A DNA stretch of 64,000 bases from SCGC-AG-212-J23 sp035649175 (GCA_035649175.1 DASRKB010000169.1:1-64000), one strand, 5' to 3'. Positions 8,377 to 16,933 are shown, counted from the first letter of the stretch. Notes: generated from the letters alone by a model not told the origin. Translations and numbers: made by a program.

Positions 8377-9360
8377 GTGGACACGTTCCTGCAGCAGGTG
8401 ATCAACGGGCTGACGGCGGGCAGCGTCTACGCCGTGGTGGCGCTGGGCTACACCATGGTCTACGGCATCATCCAACTGATCAACTTCGCCCACGGCGAGG
8501 TGGTGATGATCGGGGCGATGGTGGCCTTCACCATGATCAACGCGCTCGCCCCCTCCGGGCTCCCGCCGCTCGCCATCGTGCTGATCGGCACGGGCTGCGC
8601 GGTCCCGGTGTGCATGCTGGTGGGCTACTCAATGGAGCGACTGGCGTACCGTCCGCTACGCGGCGCGCCGCGCCTCGCACCGCTCATCACGGCGATCGGC
8701 GTGTCGATCATCCTGCAGCATCTCGCGCTCATGATCTGGAGCCGCAACATTCTCGCCTTTCCGCAAATCATCGAGTCGCGCACCTACTTCATCGGCGGGG
8801 CGGCGATCACCACCGTACAGATCGCGATCCTCCTCATCTGCCTTGGACTGATGGGCGGGCTCGCCTTCCTGATCTACCGCACGCCGCTAGGGACCGCCAT
8901 GCGCGCCACCGCGCAGAACCGCCAGGTCGCCGGCCTGATGGGAATCGACGTCAACCGCGTGATCGCGGCCACCTTCGTCATCGGCGCCGGGCTCGGCGCG
9001 GTCGCCGGCGTGCTCTTCGGCAGTTACTACGGCATCGCCCAGTACACCATGGGCTCGATCCTCGGCCTCAAGGCCTTCTGCGCCGCGGTGCTCGGCGGCA
9101 TCGGGAACATCCCCGGTGCGATGCTGGGCGGCGTGCTGCTCGGGGTAATGGAAGCGCTCGGTGCCGGGTACATCGGCGACTTCACCGACTTGTGCCGGTA
9201 CGGCTGGATCGCCGGCGCCATCGACGCCTGCCGCGAAGGAGGCCACTTCATCCTCGCCGGCTCCAACTACCAGGACGTGTTCGCCTTCGTGGTGTTGATC
9301 ATGGTCCTCGTACTCCGGCCGCAAGGCCTGCTCGGCGAGCGCGTCGGCGACCGCGCCTGA
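8377..9360 (+). CDS. livH: Branched-chain amino acid ABC transporter permease LivH
   Basis: A 327-residue inner-membrane permease. It begins MDTFLQQVINGLTAGSVYAVVALGYTM (GTG start at 8377), the standard LivH N-terminus, and continues with MVYGIIQLINFAHGEV and a C-terminal LRPQGLLGE. About eight to nine hydrophobic segments are seen. Its stop overlaps the livM start by one base (TGATG), indicating translational coupling. It works with LivM, the LivG/LivF ATPases and LivK. Confidence 0.95.
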   Translation: MDTFLQQVINGLTAGSVYAVVALGYTMVYGIIQLINFAHGEVVMIGAMVAFTMINALAPSGLPPLAIVLIGTGCAVPVCMLVGYSMERLAYRPLRGAPRLAPLITAIGVSIILQHLALMIWSRNILAFPQIIESRTYFIGGAAITTVQIAILLICLGLMGGLAFLIYRTPLGTAMRATAQNRQVAGLMGIDVNRVIAATFVIGAGLGAVAGVLFGSYYGIAQYTMGSILGLKAFCAAVLGGIGNIPGAMLGGVLLGVMEALGAGYIGDFTDLCRYGWIAGAIDACREGGHFILAGSNYQDVFAFVVLIMVLVLRPQGLLGERVGDRA

Positions 9361-10436
9361 TGCGCAGCTACTTCGATGTGCGCAAGCGCCCTTGGCTGGT
9401 CTGGCTAGGCTTCGCCCTGGTCGGCGTCTCGCTCGCCCTCTTGCCGTTCGCGCTCGCGCAGATCGGCACGACCTGGGTGCGCATTACCAACTACGCGATT
9501 CTGTACATGCTGCTCGCCCTGGGCCTGAACATCGTCGTTGGCTTCGCCGGGCTGCTCGACCTCGGCTATATCGCCTTCTACGCGGTCGGCGCCTACACCT
9601 ACGCTCTCCTCGCCAGCCCGCACTTCGGCCTTCACCTGCCCTTCTGGATCGTCCTGCCGATCGGCGCGGCGGTCGCCGCATTCTTCGGCGTGCTGCTCGG
9701 CGCTCCGACGCTCAAGCTGCGCGGCGACTACCTTGCCATCGTCACGCTGGGCTTCGGCGAGATCATCCGCATCGTGCTGAACAACCTGTCGCGCCCGGTC
9801 AACATTACCAACGGGCCGCAGGGCATCACGCGCATCGACCCATTCAAGATCGACGGCTTCAGCTTTGGCACCTACGAGAGCTTCCTCGGCATCGAGTTCA
9901 GCGGGCCGATCAAGTACTACTACCTGCTGCTGCTCGTCGCGCTGGGCATCATCGTGGTCAACCTGCGGCTGCAGAACTCGCGGATCGGCCGCGCCTGGGA
10001 AGCGATCCGAGAAGACGAGGTGGCCGCCCGCTCGATGGGCATCGACACGCGAAACCTGAAGCTGCTCGCATTCGCCATGGGGGCTAGCTTCGGTGGCGTG
10101 GCGGGCGGCATGTTCTCTGCCATTCAGGGCTTCATCTCGCCAGAGAGCTTCGTTTTAGTGGAATCCATCATGGTGGTGTCTATGGTGGTGCTCGGGGGCA
10201 TGGGGAACATCTGGGGCGTGGTCCTGGGGGCGCTGCTGCTGTCGTTCGTGCCCGAAATCCTGCGCTGGACGGTGGAGCCGCTGCAGAACGCGCTCTTCGG
10301 CCGCATGCTGGTCGAACCCGAGGTGATCCGCATGCTGCTCTTCGGCTTCGCGCTCGTTCTCATCATGCTCTTCCGCCCGGCGGGGCTGCTGCCTTCGGCG
10401 GTGCGCCGCCGCGAGCTCGCCGAGCGCGCCGCATGA
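9360..10436 (+). CDS. livM: Branched-chain amino acid ABC transporter permease LivM
   Basis: A 358-residue permease; the ATG at 9360 overlaps the livH stop. LivM hallmarks are present: a hydrophobic start, then LGLNIVVGFAGLLDLGYIAFYAVGAYTYA, LRGDYLAIVTLGFGEIIRI with NGPQGI, and a cytoplasmic EAA-like loop (AWEAIREDEVAARSMGID). The C-terminus is LMLFRPAGLLPS-like. The stop overlaps the livG ATG by 4 bases. A long open frame extends upstream into livH, but the family N-terminus and the coupling decide this start. Confidence 0.95.
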   Translation: MRSYFDVRKRPWLVWLGFALVGVSLALLPFALAQIGTTWVRITNYAILYMLLALGLNIVVGFAGLLDLGYIAFYAVGAYTYALLASPHFGLHLPFWIVLPIGAAVAAFFGVLLGAPTLKLRGDYLAIVTLGFGEIIRIVLNNLSRPVNITNGPQGITRIDPFKIDGFSFGTYESFLGIEFSGPIKYYYLLLLVALGIIVVNLRLQNSRIGRAWEAIREDEVAARSMGIDTRNLKLLAFAMGASFGGVAGGMFSAIQGFISPESFVLVESIMVVSMVVLGGMGNIWGVVLGALLLSFVPEILRWTVEPLQNALFGRMLVEPEVIRMLLFGFALVLIMLFRPAGLLPSAVRRRELAERAA

Positions 10437-11212
10437 CGCCGCCGCCGTCCTTGCTGCGGGCGCAGGGCATTACCAAGCGCTTCGGGGGCGTGCAAGCGCT
10501 CGACCAGGTGTCCTTCGGCATCGAGCCCGGCGAGATCTACGGCCTCATCGGCCCCAACGGTGCCGGCAAGACGACGCTCTTCAACGTGCTCACCGGCATC
10601 TACCCGCCCGACGCCGGCACGTTCACGTTCGCCGGGCAGCCGGTCACCGGCCTCAAGCCCGACCGCATCGCTGCCGCGGGCATCGCGCGCACGTTCCAGA
10701 ACATCCGCCTCTTCGCGAACCTTTCGGCGCTCGAGAACGTGATGATTGGCAGGCATCTGCGCAGCCGCGCCGGCGTTGCCGGGGCGGTGCTCCGTACGCG
10801 CGCCACGGTGGAGGAAGAGCGGCAGATCGAGCGCCGCGCGCTCGAGCTCCTCGACTACGTTGGCGTCCGTGCGCGGGCGAACGACCCCGCGGGCAGCCTG
10901 CCCTATGGCGACCAGCGGCGCCTAGAAATCGCTCGCGCGCTTGCGCTCGAACCGCGGCTCCTCGCGCTGGACGAGCCAGCGGCGGGCATGAATCCCACAG
11001 AGCGCCTCGCGCTCGGCAAGCTGGTGCGGATGATCCGCGACGGCGGCGTGACGGTGCTGCTGATCGAGCACGACGTGCGCCTCGTCATGAACCTCTGCGA
11101 CCGCGTCATGGTGCTCGACTACGGCGAGAAAATCGCCGAAGGGCGGCCCGCCGAAGTTCAGAAGGACCCGCGCGTCATCGAGGCCTATCTCGGGGTCGCG
11201 CATAGTGCTTGA
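10433..11212 (+). CDS. livG: Branched-chain amino acid ABC transporter ATPase LivG
   Basis: A 259-residue ABC ATPase of the LivG subfamily. The Walker A motif is GPNGAGKTT, followed by LFNVLTGIYPPDAG, FQNIRLF, a signature region LPYGDQRRLEIARALA (SGGQ degenerated to YGDQ, usual in LivG), Walker B LLALDEPAAGMNP and the switch His in LIEHDVRLVM. It overlaps livM by 4 bases and livF by 8 bases, so the operon is tightly coupled. A decayed relative of this gene type lies at 58642-58881. Confidence 0.96.
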   Translation: MTPPPSLLRAQGITKRFGGVQALDQVSFGIEPGEIYGLIGPNGAGKTTLFNVLTGIYPPDAGTFTFAGQPVTGLKPDRIAAAGIARTFQNIRLFANLSALENVMIGRHLRSRAGVAGAVLRTRATVEEERQIERRALELLDYVGVRARANDPAGSLPYGDQRRLEIARALALEPRLLALDEPAAGMNPTERLALGKLVRMIRDGGVTVLLIEHDVRLVMNLCDRVMVLDYGEKIAEGRPAEVQKDPRVIEAYLGVAHSA

Positions 11213-11903
11213 GGTGAAGAATCTCGAGGTGCACTACGGCGGCATCCGCGCGGTAAAGGGCGTGGATCTTTCGGTCGAGGCGGGCGAGCTGGTATGCCTG
11301 ATCGGCGCCAATGGCGCGGGTAAGAGCTCGACGCTCAAGGCGATCTGCCGCCTTGCGCCTTCCCATGCCGAGGTGCTGGCTTACCTTGGTCAGGATATAC
11401 GCAGGAGCGCAGTGCACGAGCTGCCGCGCAAGGGGCTGGTGATGGTGCCCGAAGGCCGCGGCGTGTTTCCCCAGCTGACCGTCCACGAGAACCTGGCGAT
11501 GGGTGCCTATGCCCGCGGGGGCGGCGACCCGGCGGCGCAATACGAGCGCTTCCCGCGGCTCAAGGAGCGCCGCCAGCAGACTGCCGGCACGCTTTCCGGT
11601 GGAGAGCAGCAGATGCTCGCGATCGCGCGCGCGCTGATGAGCGAGCCGAGGCTGCTGCTTCTCGACGAGCCTTCGATGGGGTTGGCGCCCCAGATGGTGT
11701 CGCGGATCTTCACGATCGTGCGCGAGATCGCCGCGCAAGGGGTGACGGTGCTGCTCGTGGAGCAGAACGCGCTGCTCGCCCTCGAGATCGCCAACCGCGG
11801 GTACGTCATGGAATCCGGCCAGATCGCGCTCTCGGGCCCCGCGAAGGAGCTGCTGAGCAACCCCGCGGTGCGCGAGGCCTACCTGGGCGAGGGCGCGGGC
11901 TGA
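11205..11903 (+). CDS. livF: Branched-chain amino acid ABC transporter ATPase LivF
   Basis: A 232-residue ABC ATPase; GTG start at 11205 inside the livG 3' end. Walker A is GANGAGKSS, the signature LSGGEQQMLAIARAL, Walker B LLLLDEPSMGLAP, and the switch His position is occupied by LLVEQN, typical of LivF. It forms the heterodimeric ATPase with LivG. The 3' end overlaps the convergent ferredoxin-reductase-like gene by 25 bases. Confidence 0.96.
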   Translation: MLEVKNLEVHYGGIRAVKGVDLSVEAGELVCLIGANGAGKSSTLKAICRLAPSHAEVLAYLGQDIRRSAVHELPRKGLVMVPEGRGVFPQLTVHENLAMGAYARGGGDPAAQYERFPRLKERRQQTAGTLSGGEQQMLAIARALMSEPRLLLLDEPSMGLAPQMVSRIFTIVREIAAQGVTVLLVEQNALLALEIANRGYVMESGQIALSGPAKELLSNPAVREAYLGEGAG

Positions 11904-12913
11904 GCTAGATCGGCCTGCGTGGTAAAGCTGTCGGCGAAAAACTCCTCTTCGGGCAGCCGGCACGCGGCGATGAAGTCGCGCCTGGCCGACTCCACCATGA
12001 TGGGTACCCCGCAAGCGTAGACCTGGTACTTCGACAGGTCCGGCAAGTCCTCCATGACCGCGCGGTGCACGAAGCCCGTGCGGCCGCTCCATCCGTCCTC
12101 CGGTAACGAGTCGGAGACGACTGGGATGTAGCGCAAGCCCGCGTCGGCCCACCCTTCGGCGAGGGCGTTCATGTAGAGATCCTTGGGACGCCGGCCACCC
12201 CAGTAGAGCGTCATGTGGCGCGTCACGCCGCGATGGCGCGCGCTCTCGATGATCGACTTGATCGGCGCGAAGCCGGTGCCCGAGGCGACGAAGACGATGG
12301 GCTTCGCCGAGTCTTCGCGCAGGAAGAAGGTCCCCAGCGGTCCCTCGAAGCGCAGGATGTCGCGCTCCTTCATCTTGCCGAACACGTGATCGGTGAACTG
12401 GCCGCCGGCCACGTGGCGCACGTGGAGCTGGATCAGCTCGTCGTCGTGCGGCGCGTTCGCCATGGAGAAGCTGCGCCGGGAGCCGTCGCGCAGCAGGAAC
12501 TCGAGGTACTGGCCGGCGAGGAACTGGAGGCGCTCGTTCGCCGGCAGCTTGAGGTGCAGCGCCATCACATCGTCGGCAAGGCGCTCGAGCCTCTGCACTC
12601 GGCAGGGCAGCGTCTTGACCTGAATGTCCTTCGCAGCGCCGACGGTGCGCGCCTCGACGACCAGGTCGGTGAGCGGCTTCGCCTGGCAGAAGAGCGCCTT
12701 GCCCTGTGCCTTTTCCTGGTCGGGCAGCGCCTTCTGCTGGTACACGCCGTAATCGACCTGGCCTTCGATGAGTTTGCCCTTGCAGCTTCCGCAGGCGCCA
12801 TTGCGACAGCCGTACGGCAGGACGAACTGCTGGCGCAGCGCCGCCGCCAGGATCGACTCGCCTTCCTGGACCTCGAAGGACTGTCCGCTTGGCTGAAGGG
12901 TTACCCTGTGCAT
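11879..12913 (-). CDS. Flavin/[2Fe-2S] reductase of the CDP-6-deoxy-delta-3,4-glucoseen reductase type
   Basis: A 344-residue electron-transfer reductase. Residues 1-90 are a plant-type ferredoxin domain with cluster cysteines CRNGACGSC and a fourth Cys in LFCQAKP. A ferredoxin-NADP reductase-type FAD domain follows (RSFSMANAP). Then comes an NAD(P) domain (VFVASGTGFAPIKS and a terminal EEEFFADSF). Betaproteobacterial genomes often label this stand-alone protein AscD-like, but no sugar-deoxygenation genes are nearby. A general NAD(P)H-dependent reductase role is safer. The start MHRVTLQPSG at 12913 was chosen because upstream in-frame sequence has no family features. Confidence 0.88.
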   Translation of the reverse strand: MHRVTLQPSGQSFEVQEGESILAAALRQQFVLPYGCRNGACGSCKGKLIEGQVDYGVYQQKALPDQEKAQGKALFCQAKPLTDLVVEARTVGAAKDIQVKTLPCRVQRLERLADDVMALHLKLPANERLQFLAGQYLEFLLRDGSRRSFSMANAPHDDELIQLHVRHVAGGQFTDHVFGKMKERDILRFEGPLGTFFLREDSAKPIVFVASGTGFAPIKSIIESARHRGVTRHMTLYWGGRRPKDLYMNALAEGWADAGLRYIPVVSDSLPEDGWSGRTGFVHRAVMEDLPDLSKYQVYACGVPIMVESARRDFIAACRLPEEEFFADSFTTQADLAQPAPSPR

Positions 12914-13033
12914 GTGATCGCTAGAATAGACACGTGCAGCCGCTACTCTGCCGGGGACGTTCGAAAAGGGCCGCATTCTACCGGCGCGCGTGCCGAGCGG
13001 CGACTTGCAACATGGTGCAGAAGGGATCGAGGC

Positions 13034-13351
13034 ATGCAGAAGCTCTTGGTGCTCACTAATCTCCCCGACCGGGCCGCCGCCGAGCGGCTCGCCGACACGC
13101 TGGTCGGGCAGCGGCTCGCCGCGTGCGTGAATATCCTCGCCCCCTGCCGCTCGGTCTACCGCTGGAAGGGCGAAGTGCAGCGCGAGGAGGAGCACCCGAT
13201 GCTCATCAAGACCACTGCCGATCGCTACCCCGCGCTCGAAAGCGCCTTGCGCTCGGGCCACCCCTACGAACTCCCGGAGATCATCGCGGTCCCAATCGAG
13301 CAGGGACTGCCCGCATACCTCGACTGGGTCGACGCCGAGACCACGATGTGA
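13034..13351 (+). CDS. cutA: Divalent-cation tolerance protein CutA
   Basis: A 105-residue small soluble trimer-forming protein. Family motifs are LAACVNIL, YRWKGEVQREEE, KTT and HPYELPEIIAVPI. Its link to copper tolerance in E. coli is partly due to the neighbouring dsbD gene. Here too its last codons overlap the dsbD GTG start (ATGTGA), so the cutA-dsbD pairing is conserved and translationally coupled. The ATG at 13034 gives the standard family length. Confidence 0.95.
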   Translation: MQKLLVLTNLPDRAAAERLADTLVGQRLAACVNILAPCRSVYRWKGEVQREEEHPMLIKTTADRYPALESALRSGHPYELPEIIAVPIEQGLPAYLDWVDAETTM

Positions 13352-15138
13352 AGAAGCTACTCCTTCTGCTAGCAACTCTCCTCGCCTGCGCGGCTGCCTG
13401 GGGCCAGCTAAAGCTGGACGGGCCGGGGGACGAACTGCTCGAGCCGGAGAAGGCCTTCCGGTTCTCCGCGCGTGTGCTCGAGGGGCCCGCGATTGAGGTG
13501 AACTACGCGATCGCCGACGGCTACTACATGTACCGCGAGCGCTTTAAATTCTCCGCCGAAGGGGCCAGGCTGGGCGCGCCCGAGTTGCCGCCTGGCCGCA
13601 AGCACAAGGACGAGTTCTTCGGCGAGGTCGAGACCTACCGCAACGACGTGCGCATACGCCTACCCGTCGAGGGCGAGGGGCGCGTGCGGCTCAAGGTGAC
13701 CTCGCAGGGTTGCGCCGACGTCGGCGTCTGCTACGTTCCGATGGAATCCGAGGCGACGCTGCAACTCGCCTCGCTTGCCTCTCCGGTGCTCAGCCCAGGG
13801 GTGCCGCCGCCGACGTCGGAGGAGTCGCGCTTCTCGATCTTCGCGAGCGACATGGATATCGCGCGCCTTTTCGAGGGCAGCGTGCCCTTGGTGCTCGGCA
13901 GCTTCTTCGTGCTCGGATTGCTCCTCACCTTCACGCCGTGCGTACTGCCCATGATCCCCATTCTTTCGGGGATCATTGCGGGCGAGGGGCGCGGCCTGAG
14001 TCGGCCACGGGCTGCGGCCCTCTCGGGTGCCTACGTGATCGGCATGGCCCTCACCTACGCCGCCGCGGGCGTCGCCGCCGCATCTTCGGGCGTACTGCTC
14101 GCTGCGGCGCTGCAGAACGTGTGGGTGCTAGGCGCCTTTGCTTTGGTGTTCGTAATCCTCGCGCTTTCCATGTTCGGGTTCTACGAGCTGCAGCTTCCGG
14201 GATTCCTTCATCAACGGCTTCATGGTGCCCACCAGCGGCTGCGCGGCGGGCGCATCGCATCCGTAGCGGGCATGGGCGCGCTCTCTGCCATCATCGTCAG
14301 CCCCTGCGTCGCGGCGCCGCTCGCGGGCGCCTTGCTTTACATCTCGCAGACGCGCGACGTGATGCTGGGCGGGGCGGCGCTGCTTGTCATGGCGCTGGGC
14401 ATGGGCGTGCCGCTCATGGCTGTCGGCGTGTTCGAGGGCGCGGTGCTGCCCAAAGCCGGCGCCTGGATGGAAGGGGTGCGGAAGTTCTTCGGCGTGCTGC
14501 TCCTCGCCGTGGCGCTTTGGATCGTCACGCCCGTGCTGCCGGCTGCCGCGGTGATGGTCGCCTGGGCGGCGCTCCTCATCGGCTCGGGCATCTTCCTGCG
14601 CGCGCTCGATCCGCTGCCGCCGGCCGCATCCGGGTGGTGGCGGCTGTGGAAAGGCGCCGGGGTGATGCTGCTCGTCTTTGGCGTCGCCCTCTTCGCCGGC
14701 GTGCTCTCCGGCAACCGCGATCCGCTGCGGCCGCTGGCCGGTATCGCGGGTCCCGCGAGCGCGCCCGCGCCGGCACCCGACTGGGTTCGCGTCGCCTCCA
14801 TTGCCGAGCTCGACGAGAGGTTGCGCTCGCCGGGCAGGCCCGTGATGCTCGACTTCTATGCGGACTGGTGCGTCTCGTGCAAGGAGATGGAGAAGTTCAC
14901 CTTCACCGACTCAAAAGTGCGTGCACAGATGGACCGCATGCTCCTGCTGCAGGCCGATGTGACGGCAGGCAACGAGGCCGACCGCGCGCTGCTCAAGCGC
15001 TTCTCGCTCTTCGGGCCGCCCGGCATCGTTTTCTTCGACGCCGAGGGGCGCGAGATCAAGGGCCTGCGCGTGATCGGCTACCAGGGCGCCGAGCGCTTCT
15101 CGAAGACGCTTTCGCGCGCGGCTGGCCCTGCGCCCTGA
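13348..15138 (+). CDS. dsbD: Thiol:disulfide interchange protein DsbD
   Basis: A 596-residue inner-membrane reductant transporter that carries electrons from cytosolic thioredoxin to the periplasm for DsbC/CcmG-type partners. A signal peptide (KKLLLLLATLLACAAAWG) precedes the periplasmic alpha domain with the cysteine pair in GCADVGVCY (about 121-128). The eight-span beta domain carries redox cysteines in FTPCVLPM and SPCVAAPL. The C-terminal gamma thioredoxin-like domain has DFYADWCVSCKEME (about 501-514). The GTG at 13348 overlaps the cutA stop. The context, with several c-type cytochromes nearby, fits a need for periplasmic thiol reduction. Its 3' end overlaps the hemB 3' end by 83 bases. 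Confidence 0.96.
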   Translation: MKKLLLLLATLLACAAAWGQLKLDGPGDELLEPEKAFRFSARVLEGPAIEVNYAIADGYYMYRERFKFSAEGARLGAPELPPGRKHKDEFFGEVETYRNDVRIRLPVEGEGRVRLKVTSQGCADVGVCYVPMESEATLQLASLASPVLSPGVPPPTSEESRFSIFASDMDIARLFEGSVPLVLGSFFVLGLLLTFTPCVLPMIPILSGIIAGEGRGLSRPRAAALSGAYVIGMALTYAAAGVAAASSGVLLAAALQNVWVLGAFALVFVILALSMFGFYELQLPGFLHQRLHGAHQRLRGGRIASVAGMGALSAIIVSPCVAAPLAGALLYISQTRDVMLGGAALLVMALGMGVPLMAVGVFEGAVLPKAGAWMEGVRKFFGVLLLAVALWIVTPVLPAAAVMVAWAALLIGSGIFLRALDPLPPAASGWWRLWKGAGVMLLVFGVALFAGVLSGNRDPLRPLAGIAGPASAPAPAPDWVRVASIAELDERLRSPGRPVMLDFYADWCVSCKEMEKFTFTDSKVRAQMDRMLLLQADVTAGNEADRALLKRFSLFGPPGIVFFDAEGREIKGLRVIGYQGAERFSKTLSRAAGPAP

Positions 15139-16126
15139 GGGCGCGCGCCGCCTCCAGCGCAAAGTAGGTGAGGATGCCGTCGGCGCCGGCACGCTTGAAC
15201 GCGAGGAGCGCCTCCGGCATGCAGGACTCCGGCAGCCAGCCCCGGTCGATCGCCCCGCGCAGCATCGCGTACTCGCCGGACACCTGATAGGCGTACGTCG
15301 GAGCCTTGAACTCGTCCTTCACGCGCCGAAGCACGTCGAGGTAGGGCATGCCGGGCTTGACCATGACCATGTCGGCGCCCTCGGCGAGATCGAGCGCCAC
15401 TTCCCAGAGCGCCTCGTCCGAATTCGCCGGATCCATCTGGTAGGTTTTCTTGTCTCCCTTGCCCAGATTGGCGGCGGAGCCGACGGCGTCGCGGAACGGG
15501 CCGTAAAAGCCGGACGCGTACTTCGCCGAGTAAGCCATGATGCGCGTGTGGATGTGGCCCGCATTCTCCAGCGCCGAGCGGATGCGGCCGATGCGACCGT
15601 CCATCATGTCAGATGGCGCGACGATCTCGACCCCCGCTTCCGCCTGCGCAAGCGCCTGTCGCGCGAGCACATCCAGCGTCTCGTCGTTCAGGATGTACCC
15701 GTCATCGTCGATGACGCCGTCCTGCCCGTGCGAGGTGTAGGGATCGAGCGCCACGTCCGTCATGATTCCGAGCTCGGGGAACTTTTTCTTCAGCGCGGCC
15801 ACCGCCCGAGGGACCAGGCCGCGCGGGTTGAACGCCTCGCGCCCGTCGGGACTCTTGAGGCGCTGGTCGATGACGGGAAAGAGCGCGAGCACCGGAATGC
15901 CGAGCTCCAGGCACTGCTCGGCGACCGGCAGAAGGCGGTCGACGCTCAGGCGCGTCACGCCGGGCATCGATTCCACTTTCTGAGTACGGTTTTTCCCGTC
16001 GAGCACGAAGACCGGGTAGATCAGATCGTCGGCGCTCAGCACCGTTTCGCGCATCAGGCGCCGGGAGAAATCGTCGCGCCGCATGCGCCGCATGCGCACC
16101 GAGGGGAAGCTGCCGTAGAGCTTCAT
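15056..16126 (-). CDS. hemB: Delta-aminolevulinic acid dehydratase (porphobilinogen synthase)
   Basis: A 356-residue cytosolic enzyme that condenses two 5-aminolevulinates to porphobilinogen for haem. Active-site lysines are in SAKYASGFYGPFRDA and MVMVKPGMPYLD; APSDMMDGRIGRIR is intact. The zinc-binding cysteines of the DVCLCEYTSHGHCG-type loop are replaced (DVALDPYTSHGQDG), which marks the magnesium-dependent, non-zinc subclass. The family usually ends near residue 333; here a basic Arg/Ser/Pro-rich tail of about 25 residues extends antisense into dsbD. The start at 16126 is the canonical MKLYGSFPSVRMRR; its SD is weak. The 143-base gap to engB is filled by the candidate sRNA locus. Confidence 0.97.
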   Translation of the reverse strand: MKLYGSFPSVRMRRMRRDDFSRRLMRETVLSADDLIYPVFVLDGKNRTQKVESMPGVTRLSVDRLLPVAEQCLELGIPVLALFPVIDQRLKSPDGREAFNPRGLVPRAVAALKKKFPELGIMTDVALDPYTSHGQDGVIDDDGYILNDETLDVLARQALAQAEAGVEIVAPSDMMDGRIGRIRSALENAGHIHTRIMAYSAKYASGFYGPFRDAVGSAANLGKGDKKTYQMDPANSDEALWEVALDLAEGADMVMVKPGMPYLDVLRRVKDEFKAPTYAYQVSGEYAMLRGAIDRGWLPESCMPEALLAFKRAGADGILTYFALEAARALRAQGQPRAKASSRSARRPGSRSRAGP

Positions 16127-16156
16127 GGGATCGATTTTTCTCGCGCCTGGCGCGGG

Positions 16157-16185
16157 GGAACTTTTCCGCGGACCGGGGCATCTTA
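16157..16185 (+). promoter_or_regulatory. Sigma-E (RpoE)-type promoter for the candidate sRNA
   Basis: A perfect GGAACTT at 16157-16163 is followed after 17 bases by TCTTA at 16181-16185. The RpoE consensus as I know it is GGAACTT, about 16 bases, then TCTAA/TCAAA. The expected start point, about 5-6 bases beyond, is the first base of hairpin 1 (16191). It lies just upstream of hemB on the opposite strand, and no other plus-strand gene follows. Confidence 0.5.
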
Positions 16186-16190
16186 CCCTC

Positions 16191-16297
16191 AGACGATCTT
16201 TATCGTCTCCCGCTTCTCCTCCCTGAGCGGGTGCCTTAATTCGAAAGATTAAGGCTTTCCACCCCCGGTTCAATCCCCCTTTACCGGGGGTTTTTTA
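16191..16297 (+). ncRNA. Candidate structured small RNA (hemB-engB intergenic)
   Basis: Roughly 107 bases with four consecutive hairpins. The first is AGACGAT-CTTT-ATCGTCT (16191-16208). The second is CCCGCT with an 11-base loop and AGCGGG (16209-16231). The third is GCCTTAAT-TCGAAAG-ATTAAGGC (16233-16255). The last is CCCCC-TTTACC-GGGGG followed by TTTTTT (16275-16296). The second loop, TCTCCTCCCTG, is a near-perfect anti-Shine-Dalgarno. A sigma-E-like promoter ends just upstream. It does not code for protein in any obvious way, and its 3' end runs antisense to the last codons of engB. I do not recognise a named RNA family; direction and ends are inference. Confidence 0.55.
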
Positions 16298-16878
16298 TTC
16301 CTGGCGGCCTGCTCGAGCCACCCGTCGAGCACGCCGCGACATTCCTCGACGCCTTGCCGGGTGGTGCTCGAGAAAAGCCGCACATCGGCATGCAGCGCAG
16401 CGCCTACCACTTTCAACACTCCTTGCTGCTGCGGGCGAGAGAGCTTGTCTGCCTTGGACAGGAGCACGAGCAGGCGCCGACTTTGCAGCCATCCGAGCAG
16501 TTGCCGGTCGAGGTCGGTCAGGGGATGGCGCGCGTCCATCAGCACGACCACCCCGGCGAGCGCCGCGCGCGAGCGCAAATAGGCATCGACCAGCTCTCCC
16601 CACTGCGCACGCAGGCCGCGCGAGACACGTGCGTACCCGTAGCCGGGCAGATCGACGAGCCGCGCCTGGTCGCCCAGGTCGTAGAAGTTGATGGTCTGCG
16701 TCCTGCCTGGCGTCTTGCTCGTGCGCGCAAGGCTCCGGCGGCCGGTGAGCGCATTGATCGCGCTCGACTTGCCGACGTTGGAGCGTCCCGCGAAGGCGAT
16801 CTCCGGCGGGCCCTGAGGGAGAAGGTCCATCGGCCGCGCCGCAGCGGCGCGAAAGGCGGCTTGCAAAAGAAGGCTCAT
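16270..16878 (-). CDS. engB: Ribosome biogenesis GTP-binding protein EngB/YihA
   Basis: A 202-residue essential-type GTPase. The G motifs are GRSNVGKS (G1), TPGRTQ (G2), DLPGYGYA (G3) and LSKADK (G4, a TKAD variant). The start at 16878 (MSLLLQAAF) gives the family length; open sequence further upstream lacks homology. It is divergent from the cytochrome c4 gene with AT-rich TATTAGAAT/TAAAAT elements in the 55-base gap, which probably serves as a bidirectional promoter. The last codons overlap the candidate sRNA terminator on the other strand. Confidence 0.96.
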   Translation of the reverse strand: MSLLLQAAFRAAAARPMDLLPQGPPEIAFAGRSNVGKSSAINALTGRRSLARTSKTPGRTQTINFYDLGDQARLVDLPGYGYARVSRGLRAQWGELVDAYLRSRAALAGVVVLMDARHPLTDLDRQLLGWLQSRRLLVLLSKADKLSRPQQQGVLKVVGAALHADVRLFSSTTRQGVEECRGVLDGWLEQAARNKKPPVKGD

Positions 16879-16933
16879 GGAAGGGGCGGGAATTCTAATA
16901 AAATCGCGGCTTTCGCATTCGGGGGGCAGCGAG

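Noticed and set aside
11879..12913. Deoxysugar biosynthesis role for the AscD-like reductase
   Set aside because: No dehydratase, aminotransferase or nucleotide-sugar gene is nearby; the protein type is common as a general reductase.
16150..16165. A sigma-54 promoter (TGGCGCG) upstream of the sRNA
   Set aside because: The required TTGC element at the right spacing is missing, whereas the sigma-E-type GGAACTT fits.
16262..16280. A tRNA-like T-arm (GGTTCAATCCC) next to engB
   Set aside because: No acceptor, D-arm or anticodon stem can be drawn; the bases are part of the sRNA terminator stem.
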